Source: JAVVSR01 sp964604875
Lineage (GTDB): Bacteria > Bacillota > Clostridia > Christensenellales > CAG-917
Direction: 5' to 3'
Length of the DNA: 49,365 nt
Assembly (NCBI GenBank): GCA_964604875.1
Contig: CAZSAC010000006.1
Coordinates: forward strand, 1-49,365
Positions 25,389 to 32,690 of the stretch are shown here, piece after piece. Position 1 is the first letter of the stretch; every line of letters starts with the position of its first letter. The notes beneath the pieces were generated by a model. That model saw only the letters and a list, made by a program, of their open reading frames with translations, searched no databases and had not been told where the DNA came from. The position numbers and the translations under genes are program-made.

Positions 25389-26969
25389 TCACTCGTTATA
25401 ACTATCGGGCAAATCGTTTTCAAACAACACTACGTCGCCCTCCCTTAAAATTTGGGGAAACGATTTTTCTGCCTCAAATAAAGTATCAAATCTTTTTATC
25501 CTTTCAAAATCAAACCCGTTCTCCAATAATCCGTCAAATATCGGGCGAACCCTATCTCTGCCAATTAAAATGACGATGTCTGCCACCTCGGCAATCTCGT
25601 GACCAAATGTTTTGTTTTCCTCCGCCTCCAGCGCGCCCAATTCAATCATACCCGGCGTTATAATAATTTTTCTGCCAGAAAACTGAGCTAAGACTTTTAG
25701 CGCAGCTTTTGCTCCAATCGGGTTGGAATTATAGCTGTCATCTATAACCTTAACCGCGCCCTTTATCACCTGCAAACGATGCGCCACGGGCTGAAGCGAG
25801 CATATAGCGTATAGTATGTTTTCGGGGCTTACCCCCAAGATATGCGCCAAAGTCGCAGCCGTAACAATATTTTGAACATTGTGTTCGCCGAGCAACGCAG
25901 TTTTAGCCGAGTAGCTTTTTCCCCCTATAGATAAAGTAAATTCCGTACCTTCCTCAGTGGATTTTATATTTTGGGCATAAACTAAAGCGTCGGGATTTCC
26001 AACTCTTTCAATTCTTGCCTGCGACAAAATCTCGCAAAGCTCCAACCCTGTTGCATTTATAACGCCTGCGCCGTCCTTTGGTAAACTTTCCAATAAAGAA
26101 ATTTTTTCTTTATATATGTTTTCCAAAGATTTAAAGGTTTCCAAGTGTTGGGGCGCAATTCCCGTTACAATACCGTATTTTGGCTTAACAATTTTTACAA
26201 GTTTAGCAATATCGCCTACGTGACGCGCGCCCATCTCTGCAATAAACACATTGACGTAAGAATCTAAATCGGCGACAGTTTTTGCAATACCTAAAGGCGT
26301 GTTAAAATTTCCCTGCGTTGCTAAAACGTTATAATCCTTTGACAACATCGCAACCAAAATGTTTTTAACCGTGGTTTTGCCATAGCTTCCCGTGATGCCG
26401 ATTCTAATTAAATTCGGATTGAGCGCTAGTTTCCTTGTCGCTTGTTTTATATATCTCAGATTATTCAACTTTTCAAACGGCGTAGATATTATCAAGCCCA
26501 AGTAGGCAACTAACGGTAAAGCAACAGGATAAAAAATAAATGAAATTTTTCCAAACTTTTCAAAATAAACTGTTGAATACAAATTAAAAAGTATTACACA
26601 AAAAAGCGTCAGCGAAATGGTTATAGACAAAGCGTAAAGTCTTAAAACTCTGCGCGTAACCGATAAAGGCTTTTTTAATTCGATTTTTGAATTTACATAA
26701 ACGGCAAACATCTGGGCAATATAAAACAACAACGCAAGTATAAAAAAGAATTTATCAAAATCGTCAATCCATATTCCTATAAACCCGATTACTGTAAAAA
26801 TTGACGATATAATAAAATAATATTTGTATTGCGTTACAAATTGCTTATTCCTTCTGAAAACAGAACTCAGCTTATAACCGCCCGTTTGAAATTTCAATAA
26901 TATCGGCGACAACTGCCAAATTGCAAGAATAGCCGAAAGAAATGCTAAAATAAAATCTCCACCCGTCAA
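25389..26969 (-). CDS. murF: MurF-type Mur ligase with N-terminal membrane domain
   Basis: The C-terminal ~335 residues are a Mur ligase. They show an ATP loop GITGSYGKTT (191-200), FIAEMGARHVGDIAKL, VTGIAPQHLETF, INATG, LLGEHNVQNIVTAATLA, and VIDDSYNSNPIGAKAAL, typical of MurF, which adds D-Ala-D-Ala to the UDP-MurNAc-tripeptide. The first ~165 residues contain about five transmembrane segments (near 5-22, 50-68, 73-92, 112-131, 143-162), not found in classical MurF. The classical MurF N-terminal substrate domain appears replaced. It overlaps the preceding hydrolase by four bases (ATGA) and is followed by ddl. A related amide ligase is possible, but ddl next door favours MurF. Confidence 0.85.
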   Translation of the reverse strand: MTGGDFILAFLSAILAIWQLSPILLKFQTGGYKLSSVFRRNKQFVTQYKYYFIISSIFTVIGFIGIWIDDFDKFFFILALLFYIAQMFAVYVNSKIELKKPLSVTRRVLRLYALSITISLTLFCVILFNLYSTVYFEKFGKISFIFYPVALPLVAYLGLIISTPFEKLNNLRYIKQATRKLALNPNLIRIGITGSYGKTTVKNILVAMLSKDYNVLATQGNFNTPLGIAKTVADLDSYVNVFIAEMGARHVGDIAKLVKIVKPKYGIVTGIAPQHLETFKSLENIYKEKISLLESLPKDGAGVINATGLELCEILSQARIERVGNPDALVYAQNIKSTEEGTEFTLSIGGKSYSAKTALLGEHNVQNIVTAATLAHILGVSPENILYAICSLQPVAHRLQVIKGAVKVIDDSYNSNPIGAKAALKVLAQFSGRKIIITPGMIELGALEAEENKTFGHEIAEVADIVILIGRDRVRPIFDGLLENGFDFERIKRFDTLFEAEKSFPQILREGDVVLFENDLPDSYNE

Positions 26970-27622
26970 GCTCCATCCCCCAAAAACGCTTTTAATATTT
27001 TGATAAATTTTGCGTTACTATCTAGATATGAAAAATGTCCGGCGTTTGTGAGTAAAAACAGATAACTTTTTTTGATTTTGCGTTTTAAAATACGCGCCAT
27101 ATACAAAGGCGTTGCTGTGTCGTTAGTACCCCAAAAGATAGCCGTTTCACATTGAATGTCTTGTAACAGCCCTTTTTGGTCATAATTTACCACATTTTTA
27201 AAGGTTTGTTTCATAACAGGCGAAAGCGCGCGATAATCCGCGCTGCCCGACAATCCTCTACCGCCAAATTTTATCAAAAGTTTGTGAACAATAATTTTAA
27301 AATAATATTTAAGACCTCTTCTTGGTTTTATTCCCGCGCTGTCAACCAAAACAAGCTTTTCCACCAATTCAGCATGCTTGGCAGCGATTTCTATGGCAAC
27401 TCTACCACCAAAAGAATGTCCAACGATAACGGCAGACTTTATACCCTCCTTTTTCATAACGTCGATAACGCCCTTTGCGTAATCGGACACTGTTAAAGGA
27501 TAGTCGGGATGAGGCGTTTTGCCAAAACCATAGAAATCAACCAAAACAGAGCGGCAATCTAAGGCTTTTGCGACAAATAAAAAGGCTTGGAGATTTGCTC
27601 CCCAGCCATGTAAAAAAATCAC
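26966..27622 (-). CDS. Alpha/beta-fold hydrolase (true start probably upstream, non-AUG)
   Basis: From the GTG at 27622 the protein has 218 residues: IFLHGWGANLQAF (oxyanion region), the nucleophile elbow VGHSFGGRV, an acidic residue in the late FWGTNDTATP segment, and the catalytic His in TNAGHFSYL. The GTG has no ribosome-binding site and cuts off the first two strands. The frame stays open upstream to 27700, encoding ILNYICYGKERQNGHH immediately before IFLHGWG. An AGAGGT site lies six bases before an ATA codon at 27670, where relatives would be expected to start (M)LNY. The real gene is therefore probably 26966-27670. It overlaps murF by four bases; the substrate is unknown. Confidence 0.8.
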   Translation of the reverse strand: MIFLHGWGANLQAFLFVAKALDCRSVLVDFYGFGKTPHPDYPLTVSDYAKGVIDVMKKEGIKSAVIVGHSFGGRVAIEIAAKHAELVEKLVLVDSAGIKPRRGLKYYFKIIVHKLLIKFGGRGLSGSADYRALSPVMKQTFKNVVNYDQKGLLQDIQCETAIFWGTNDTATPLYMARILKRKIKKSYLFLLTNAGHFSYLDSNAKFIKILKAFLGDGA

Positions 27623-27680
27623 GTGGTGTCCGTTTTGGCGTTCTTTTCCGTAACAAATATAATTTAATATATCGCTACCT

Positions 27681-28115
27681 CTAAAGTTCCAGCCAATATA
27701 TTAGCGCGTCGTCAACCCCCTCATAGTATTTGGGGCGCCTGCCCTCGCGCCTAAAACCGAAACTTTCATATAATTTTATCGCCCGTTCATTCTTGACAGA
27801 CACTTCTAATGTAAGTCGGTTTACCTTATCTTTAGTGGCAGCTTGTATTAACGTTTCAATCAAATTTGTTGCAATTTTACGATTTTGAAATTCAGGCGCA
27901 ACGGCAACGTTTGTGATGTGTCCTTCGTCCAAAATTTTATAGTATCCGATATAGCCTACGGCGTCGCCCTCACACTCTGCAACGAAATAGGTTGCCAACG
28001 GATTACTAAGCTCGTTTATAAGCATACTTTGCGTCCAGGGCGTCTTAAAGCATTTTTGTTCAATTTCCGCCATTTTTGCGACATGCTTGGCTTTGAGCCT
28101 AACTATATCAATCAT
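27681..28115 (-). CDS. rimI: Ribosomal-protein-alanine N-acetyltransferase RimI
   Basis: A 144-residue GNAT acetyltransferase; RimI family members acetylate the N-terminus of ribosomal protein S18. It shows IEQKCFKTPWTQSMLINEL, the strand YIGYYKILDEGHITNVAVAPEF, the acetyl-CoA motif QNRKIATNLIE, and LEVSVKNERAIKLYESFGF followed by GRRPKYYEG, which is close to the RimI pattern. The ATG overlaps the tsaB stop. The tsaE-tsaB-rimI trio is a common bacterial arrangement and supports the assignment. Confidence 0.92.
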   Translation of the reverse strand: MIDIVRLKAKHVAKMAEIEQKCFKTPWTQSMLINELSNPLATYFVAECEGDAVGYIGYYKILDEGHITNVAVAPEFQNRKIATNLIETLIQAATKDKVNRLTLEVSVKNERAIKLYESFGFRREGRRPKYYEGVDDALIYWLEL

Positions 28116-28683
28116 CGCCGTCCGCCTCTCTTTCTGCTTGAGATTTTCTGAGGTATAGGGGCATCGCTCTGAAAGAAAAATTCTCGTCTTCGGCTTTTTG
28201 CTTTAAGAGTTCAACATAGTTTTCAAAATAGTCGTCGTCAGCCTCTTGATAAAAAACATTTACTGTAGGCGCTTGGTCTTTTTCCCAAAACTCCATTTTA
28301 AGGATTTTACCAGTTTTAAAGGTTGCGCCATAAAAGTTTTCGTGCAAAGCGTTGACTAAACAAGCTCCGCATTCTTTATTGTATGCTATAAGCTCAAACG
28401 CCGTAACTCCAATAACGGGTTTTTTTGTAGCAAACGCAAGCGCGTTTATGGTTGCAACGCCGATTCTAATTCCCGTAAAGCTACCCGGACCTATTACAAC
28501 GCCAAAGAAATCCATATCGGACAAGCTAAGGCAATGCTCACATAAAAGCTCTTCAATCGTTGGCAAAAGCAAAGAGTTATGCCTTTTATTGCCCTCGCAA
28601 AGCAATTTTTTGTATGACTTATCGCCGTCAACCAAAATAATAAGCAAATTAGACCTTGTTGAATCTATACCTAACGCTCGCAT
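28108..28683 (-). CDS. tsaB: tRNA threonylcarbamoyladenosine biosynthesis protein TsaB
   Basis: TsaB partners TsaD and TsaE in making t6A37 on ANN-decoding tRNAs. I start at the ATG at 28683 (MRALGIDSTRSNLLIIL), preceded by GAGGTGG, giving 191 residues; an extended frame to 28725 lies inside tsaE. The ASKHA-fold signature GPGSFTGIRIGVATINALAFA is at about 70-90 and KPVIGVTAFELIA follows. The family's C-terminal region after ~120 is poorly conserved, as usual. Its start overlaps the end of tsaE and its end overlaps rimI. Confidence 0.93.
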   Translation of the reverse strand: MRALGIDSTRSNLLIILVDGDKSYKKLLCEGNKRHNSLLLPTIEELLCEHCLSLSDMDFFGVVIGPGSFTGIRIGVATINALAFATKKPVIGVTAFELIAYNKECGACLVNALHENFYGATFKTGKILKMEFWEKDQAPTVNVFYQEADDDYFENYVELLKQKAEDENFSFRAMPLYLRKSQAEREADGDD

Positions 28684-29081
28684 ATTTCCACCTCGCGCGT
28701 ATCCTCGCTTAAAGTTGTTATACAAATTTCATACACCTTTTTGGGCAGGCGCGAAAACTTGTTCCATTCAATTACGCACACGCCGTTGTCGTAAAGATAG
28801 TCGTCAAGACCTAGTTCGTATAACTCGTCTTCAGACTCCATTCTATACATATCAAAGTGGTATACAGGCAAACGTCCGTCCTCGTATGAATGCATAATCG
28901 TAAATGTGGGACTCACCACCCTTGCAGAACTGCCTAGTCCTGCCACTAAGCCTTTGGTAAATGTAGTTTTACCTGCGCCAAGCTCACCACACAACAAAAC
29001 AACTTCACCTCCGTGAAGTCTTGATGCGAAGTCGTATGCGACAGCTTTGGTTTTTTCTGCTGAATCGGTAATAAATTTCAT
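28671..29081 (-). CDS. tsaE: tRNA threonylcarbamoyladenosine biosynthesis ATPase TsaE
   Basis: A 136-residue P-loop ATPase starting MKFITDSAEKTKAVAYDF. The Walker A motif is GELGAGKTTFTKGL (about 33-46), with VVSPTFTIMHSYE and the acidic YHFDMYRMESEDELYELGLDDY segment typical of the family. A longer frame to 29159 extends into ribU and is not conserved. It heads the tsaE-tsaB-rimI-hydrolase-murF-ddl unit. There is no Shine-Dalgarno sequence: a TATAAT ends eight bases before the ATG with a matching TTGCAA 17 bases upstream, so translation probably starts on a leaderless transcript. Confidence 0.95.
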   Translation of the reverse strand: MKFITDSAEKTKAVAYDFASRLHGGEVVLLCGELGAGKTTFTKGLVAGLGSSARVVSPTFTIMHSYEDGRLPVYHFDMYRMESEDELYELGLDDYLYDNGVCVIEWNKFSRLPKKVYEICITTLSEDTREVEICER

Positions 29082-29088
29082 AGGAAAA

Positions 29089-29117
29089 ATTATATTACTT
29101 TTCCTCGGGTTTTGCAA
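29089..29117 (-). promoter_or_regulatory. Promoter of the tsaE unit inside the 3' end of ribU, leaderless
   Basis: On the minus strand TTGCAA (29117-29112) lies within the final ribU codons. It is followed by 17 bases and a perfect TATAAT (29094-29089). Seven bases then lead to the tsaE ATG at 29081. Confidence 0.75.
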
Positions 29118-29715
29118 CCTCTTTTCCCTCAATAGATTTATTAGGGGTTTCCGATTCAAAATCCAGCTTTAAGATATGCGCCAAAAGCGATTGTAAACGC
29201 TTGAACAACAATAAGGTAATTGTGCAATTTATAACCGATTTAATCAAATTGAAAGGTATAATTATTGGAATTATCATAGCGGCGACAGCCTGTATAGGCG
29301 CCCCCATATAATATGGTGTGATAACCAAATTTGCCACAATCATTGCCAAAACCCAAGCAATTATGCCAAATACCACAGAAACTATAGAATTTTTTGTAGT
29401 TTTTTTGCGGCGATAAATAAGCCCGGATACCAAAACCATTATCCCTGTCGCCAAAAAATGCATTAAAAATCCGTATGGAAAATCACCAAGTATTAAGGAT
29501 TGGATAAGGCTTACAATAAACGTGACTACAAGCCCCGCCCAAGGTCCAAAAATAAAAGTGCAAATTAAAATCGGAATATCCGCAGGGTCATATTTCAAAA
29601 ATGGCGCGGCGGGAAAAATAGGAAAACTTATTAATGCAACAAGCACTAAACTTAAGCCTGTCAGCATTGCCATCACGGAAATTTTCAAAGTTAGTCTTTT
29701 GTTTTGCGTTTGCAT
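29095..29715 (-). CDS. ribU: Riboflavin ECF transporter substrate-binding component RibU
   Basis: A 206-residue polytopic membrane protein with about six hydrophobic segments. The RibU/ECF S-component pattern is visible: SVMAMLTGLSLVLVAL, FLKYDPADIPILICTFIFGPWAGLVVTF (substrate region), GDFPYGFLMHFLATGIMVLVSGLIYRR, and a C-terminal half with IIIPFNLIKSVINC. A polar tail of ~25 residues ends the protein. The assignment is strongly supported by the FMN riboswitch in its leader. It needs the shared ECF energizing module, not in the window. Confidence 0.93.
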   Translation of the reverse strand: MQTQNKRLTLKISVMAMLTGLSLVLVALISFPIFPAAPFLKYDPADIPILICTFIFGPWAGLVVTFIVSLIQSLILGDFPYGFLMHFLATGIMVLVSGLIYRRKKTTKNSIVSVVFGIIAWVLAMIVANLVITPYYMGAPIQAVAAMIIPIIIPFNLIKSVINCTITLLLFKRLQSLLAHILKLDFESETPNKSIEGKEVAKPEEK

Positions 29716-29752
29716 AGGTATTGCCCCGAAAGTGTATTAAACTTTGGTGTCG

Positions 29753-29786
29753 AAAAACAAAAAGCCCGCCGATAAAAATCAACGGG
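29753..29786 (-). terminator. FMN-riboswitch-controlled intrinsic terminator
   Basis: On the minus strand CCCGTTGAT and ATCGGCGGG pair fully (with G-U pairs) around a TTTT loop, followed by CTTTTTGTTTTTC. It lies between the riboswitch aptamer and the ribU start, so FMN binding would favour termination. Confidence 0.9.
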
Positions 29787-29802
29787 GGAAATGCTATTCG
29801 AT

Positions 29803-29905
29803 ACTTCTATCATCCGGACTATAACCGTCGGTTTGGGAATTTCACCCAATCAGCTCTCGCTCGTGGACTATACCACCGGTAGGGATTCTCACCCTGCCCC
29901 GAAGT
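29803..29905 (-). ncRNA. FMN riboswitch (RFN element)
   Basis: Read on the minus strand, the leader contains the conserved RFN blocks in order: CTTCGGGGCAGGGTG, AATCCCTACCGG, GGTATAGTCC, GGTGAAATTCCC, CCGACGG and AGTCCGGATGATAGAAG. The P1 arms are ACTTC and GAAGT. It is placed between a TTGCAT-17-TATAAT promoter and the ribU terminator hairpin. It should repress ribU when FMN is plentiful. Confidence 0.97.
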
Positions 29906-29913
29906 TCATATTA

Positions 29914-29942
29914 ATTATACCATACGTAAAACCGAAATGCAA
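29914..29942 (-). promoter_or_regulatory. Promoter of the FMN riboswitch-ribU transcript
   Basis: On the minus strand TTGCAT (29942-29937), 17 bases, and a perfect TATAAT (29919-29914), starting transcription just before the aptamer. Confidence 0.8.
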
Positions 29943-29967
29943 TATCAATTTTAAAATAATTGAAATT

Positions 29968-30309
29968 TTAAGCCCTTGCTTTTGCCTTATTTAATGCTTT
30001 TTGAAAGCTATCCTCGCTTTGTGATTCAATAGCGTACTGTAAATCATAATAAACGTCAACGTCAAAGCTAACAAGGATTTCTTTATCCTTATACAGCTCG
30101 GATACTTTTTCGACTATTCGTTGCTTAAGCTTGACACTATCGCTTTTATAAAAAATCGGACGGCTTAGTATTGCAACTAAAACGCAATCGTCAATCTCCA
30201 CCACATAGCTTGCCTTAATCAATGGCTCGTCTTCAAACAAAGCCTCTGAAGCTGAGCTAAACGGCGACAATAAAAAACAAACACAAATTGCTAGACATAA
30301 TGTTTTCAT
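29968..30309 (-). CDS. Small secreted protein, possibly YhcN/YlaJ-type
   Basis: A 113-residue protein with a clear N-terminal Sec signal (MKTLCLAICVCFLLSPFSSASEA, cleavage likely near residue 21). There is no lipobox Cys at the right distance after the hydrophobic core. The mature part has an alpha/beta pattern DDCVLVAILSRPIFYKSD, LKQRIVEKVSEL, ILVSFDVDVYYDLQYAI. This resembles the domain of spore proteins YhcN/YlaJ (a strand, a helix of about 20 residues, then V-S-x-D-x-D), but the match is by eye. No ribosome-binding site is seen before the ATG. It follows rsfS by 39 bases. Confidence 0.65.
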   Translation of the reverse strand: MKTLCLAICVCFLLSPFSSASEALFEDEPLIKASYVVEIDDCVLVAILSRPIFYKSDSVKLKQRIVEKVSELYKDKEILVSFDVDVYYDLQYAIESQSEDSFQKALNKAKARA

Positions 30310-30348
30310 AGCAACTAGTGTTTGTAAAAAATTGGAAAATATACAAAA

Positions 30349-30702
30349 TTATTCCTTAATAAATTTCTCCATATTAGTGCCGTCCGACCAAAGTTTTTCT
30401 AGGCAATAAAGCATACGGGTTTCATCATTAAAAACGTGAACTATAGACGTTCCATAATCCAAAACCACCCAGCGACCTTCCCTCAAACCGTCAATTCTAT
30501 TGGGTTGAAGTCCATCTTCTTTGGAAAGTTTGTCATCTAAAGCCTCTGCCAAAGCCTTAACCTGAGTGCTGCTTCTTGCAGTTGCTATAACAAAATAATC
30601 CGTCATAACCGTCAAGTGCGTAACATTGAGCACCGTAATATCGTTGGCTTTTTTCTCGTCTAAAATTTCACAAATTTTCGTATTTAATTCTAATGGTGTC
30701 AT
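30349..30702 (-). CDS. rsfS: Ribosomal silencing factor RsfS
   Basis: A 117-residue protein of the Iojap/RsfS family, which binds L14 on the 50S subunit and blocks subunit joining under nutrient limitation. Segments typical of the family are ICEILDEKKANDITVLNV, MTDYFVIATARSSTQVKALAEALD and GLREGRWVVLDYGTSIVHVF. The ATG overlaps the end of nadD-yqeK by four bases and has an AAGGAG site. The nadD-yqeK-rsfS order is conserved in Firmicutes. Confidence 0.96.
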   Translation of the reverse strand: MTPLELNTKICEILDEKKANDITVLNVTHLTVMTDYFVIATARSSTQVKALAEALDDKLSKEDGLQPNRIDGLREGRWVVLDYGTSIVHVFNDETRMLYCLEKLWSDGTNMEKFIKE

Positions 30703-31835
30703 AAAATCTCCTTATAAAAGTCCGCTGCTTCGATTGTAAGCGGATATATATTTCGTTTCAACTGTTTTAGATAAGTATAACTATATTCAACGCACTTTTT
30801 AACCCCAGCCTCAAAATTTTCAAACAATGCGTCTCTAAGTTCTTCCACGGCGACATAGCATCTTTCTGTTGAAACCATATCCGCAGAATAAATAAGTTTT
30901 TCAAGCGTTGTCATATCTGCTCTACCCGTAGTATGATATTTTATTGCGTTTAATATGTTTTGGTTAATAATGCCAAATTCTTTCTCGGCAAGCTCCGCCC
31001 CGATAAACTGATGTTGAACAGGCGTGGAAATACTGTCCAAAGGGATTGTAAATCTTTGAAAAGCCGAATCGTCGCAATCGAACTTTTTGCCGATATCGTG
31101 CAAAATTGCGGCGGTAAACACGTCTTCATAAGGCAAGCCTAACCCGCATCTATAATTGAGCATTACTGCCATCAAGGTTACATTTTTGCTATGAAAAAGC
31201 CTTTCTTTGGATAAAAATGAAGGCAATTTATACATAATGGCGCGATAAGTGTTGTATAAATCATAGTTTGCGATATAGTCGTAAACGCCCATAGGCAAAT
31301 CCTCTGTGGGCATACATAAATTCAGCCTCGCCCTAAGCTCATAGCTGGAGCTTTCTCCGCCTATATAGCTAAGTTTTTTTATATCGCAACCCCAACGCTC
31401 ATTTAATTCACATATTTTGTCGTCGATTTTGGAAAAGCCGTCCCTATCAAAGGCAACAATGTGCGTCTGCTTGACAATTTCCTCAGGCTTATACCAGCTT
31501 TCTAGTTTCAGTAAGCTATCACCGCCTAAAATATAATAAAACTCCCCGTATTCTTTTTTCAGTTTGGGAATCATATCCGCAGCGTAATGTATTTCTTCTG
31601 AAGAATTTTCAATATCGGATATTTCGGTTTTAATCGGAAAATCCTTAAATGCGATTTTAAGCATTTTGACGCGATGCAAAAAGCTTGCCTCTGCAACTTT
31701 TTTATGCGGGGGACATTTTGTGGGAACCAATACAAGACGCTTTATGCCCAGTTCTTTAACTGCAGCTAACGCGATATTATAATGTTCAATATGTACGGGG
31801 TCAAACGCCCCTCCTAGAACCGCTGTTTCAATCAT
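30699..31835 (-). CDS. nadD: Fused nicotinate-nucleotide adenylyltransferase (NadD) and YqeK HD phosphohydrolase
   Basis: The first ~200 of 378 residues are NadD, which makes deamido-NAD from nicotinate mononucleotide: VLGGAFDPVHIEHYNIA (HxGH-like nucleotidyltransferase motif, here HIEH), VLVPTKCPPHKK and YILGGDSLLKLESWYKPEEIV. The C-terminal half is a YqeK HD protein (HSKNVTLMAVMLNYRC, AAILHDIGKKFD, IKYHTTGRADMTTLEKLIYSADMV), a family reported to split diadenosine tetraphosphate. The two are separate genes in Bacillus but fused here. The ATG at 31835 follows a TATAAT by six bases with no ribosome-binding site, predicting a leaderless mRNA. rsfS follows. Confidence 0.95.
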   Translation of the reverse strand: MIETAVLGGAFDPVHIEHYNIALAAVKELGIKRLVLVPTKCPPHKKVAEASFLHRVKMLKIAFKDFPIKTEISDIENSSEEIHYAADMIPKLKKEYGEFYYILGGDSLLKLESWYKPEEIVKQTHIVAFDRDGFSKIDDKICELNERWGCDIKKLSYIGGESSSYELRARLNLCMPTEDLPMGVYDYIANYDLYNTYRAIMYKLPSFLSKERLFHSKNVTLMAVMLNYRCGLGLPYEDVFTAAILHDIGKKFDCDDSAFQRFTIPLDSISTPVQHQFIGAELAEKEFGIINQNILNAIKYHTTGRADMTTLEKLIYSADMVSTERCYVAVEELRDALFENFEAGVKKCVEYSYTYLKQLKRNIYPLTIEAADFYKEIL

Positions 31836-31841
31836 AGCTTA

Positions 31842-31870
31842 ATTATAGCATTTTTTCTTTAAAAATTCAA
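31842..31870 (-). promoter_or_regulatory. Promoter of nadD-yqeK, predicted leaderless
   Basis: On the minus strand TTGAAT (31870-31865), 17 bases ending TGC (extended -10), and a perfect TATAAT (31847-31842). The six bases TAAGCT then precede the ATG, so the +1 base should be the A of ATG. Confidence 0.75.
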
Positions 31871-31924
31871 GGTCTATTTGTATGATTCTATGCAAATTTG
31901 GCAACAATTTTTTTGGAGATATTT

Positions 31925-32671
31925 ATGGATAAATTAATTGACCGATTCGCTTTAAAAATAATACTTTTCGTCTTTCTTTGGCTGTGGAGCTATTACTTAC
32001 TCCGCTCTGTTGTTTGGTCTGGGATAATTGCGCTTAGCCTTACCGCCATAATATTTATTATACTTCATTATATAGTAAAGCGGAAAAAGGCGCATTTTTC
32101 TTATACGGCAGAAAAACTTGCAAAGGATTTGGCAATTAAGGGTTCCGGAAAGGCTTTAGCATTATACTTAAAACAACTTTCCATAGATTTTGACGGCAAA
32201 AGCCCTAGCTTTATTGTAAACGATACACTTTACTTCTGCGCATTCAAGTTCAGCGATTGCAGTAAAGACGATATTGCATCGGCGTTTCGTATCGCAGAGG
32301 CTTCACAACTGGATAAAATTGTTTTTATTACAAAATCAATTTCCCGAGACGCTGCCTTGCTTGCGTCGGGTTTACCTGTCAGCTTTACCTTTGTTAGAAA
32401 TATCGATTTATATAAAAAGCTTAAAGCAAACCACGCATTGCCCGAGCTTATCAAAATGAATAAACCCGTAAATCACGGTTTTGAGTTTAAAAATTTTGTC
32501 ACTCAAGCATTTTCGGCGTCAAATACAAAATATTATGTATTTTCGGGCGTTTTGCTGGGGATAATGTGTTTTATCACGCCAATGAAGCTATACTACATTA
32601 TTATGTCGTCGTTTATGATGTTGATGGCTATGCTAACGGTAATAATACCAGCTGTTAAGGCAAATAAATAG
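31925..32671 (+). CDS. Membrane protein of unknown function
   Basis: I take the ATG at 31925, which has a GGAG site six bases upstream; an in-frame TTG at 31898 would bury that site. The product has 248 residues. Two transmembrane segments lie at the N-terminus (about 9-29 and 33-53) and two at the C-terminus (about 200-218 and 220-241). Between them is a cytoplasmic region of ~140 residues (FIVNDTLYFCAFKF, FRIAEASQLDKIVFITKS, SGLPVSFTFVRNIDLYKKL) with an alternating strand-helix pattern. I do not recognise catalytic residues. It is a lone plus-strand gene between yhbY and nadD, genes normally adjacent in Firmicutes. Confidence 0.75.
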   Translation: MDKLIDRFALKIILFVFLWLWSYYLLRSVVWSGIIALSLTAIIFIILHYIVKRKKAHFSYTAEKLAKDLAIKGSGKALALYLKQLSIDFDGKSPSFIVNDTLYFCAFKFSDCSKDDIASAFRIAEASQLDKIVFITKSISRDAALLASGLPVSFTFVRNIDLYKKLKANHALPELIKMNKPVNHGFEFKNFVTQAFSASNTKYYVFSGVLLGIMCFITPMKLYYIIMSSFMMLMAMLTVIIPAVKANK

Positions 32672-32690
32672 CCTTGCGATAAACAAACGA

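Noticed and set aside
28352..28897. Plus-strand open frame of 181 codons
   Set aside because: It lies antisense to tsaB and tsaE, both well supported; no domain is recognisable and it has no promoter or ribosome-binding site.
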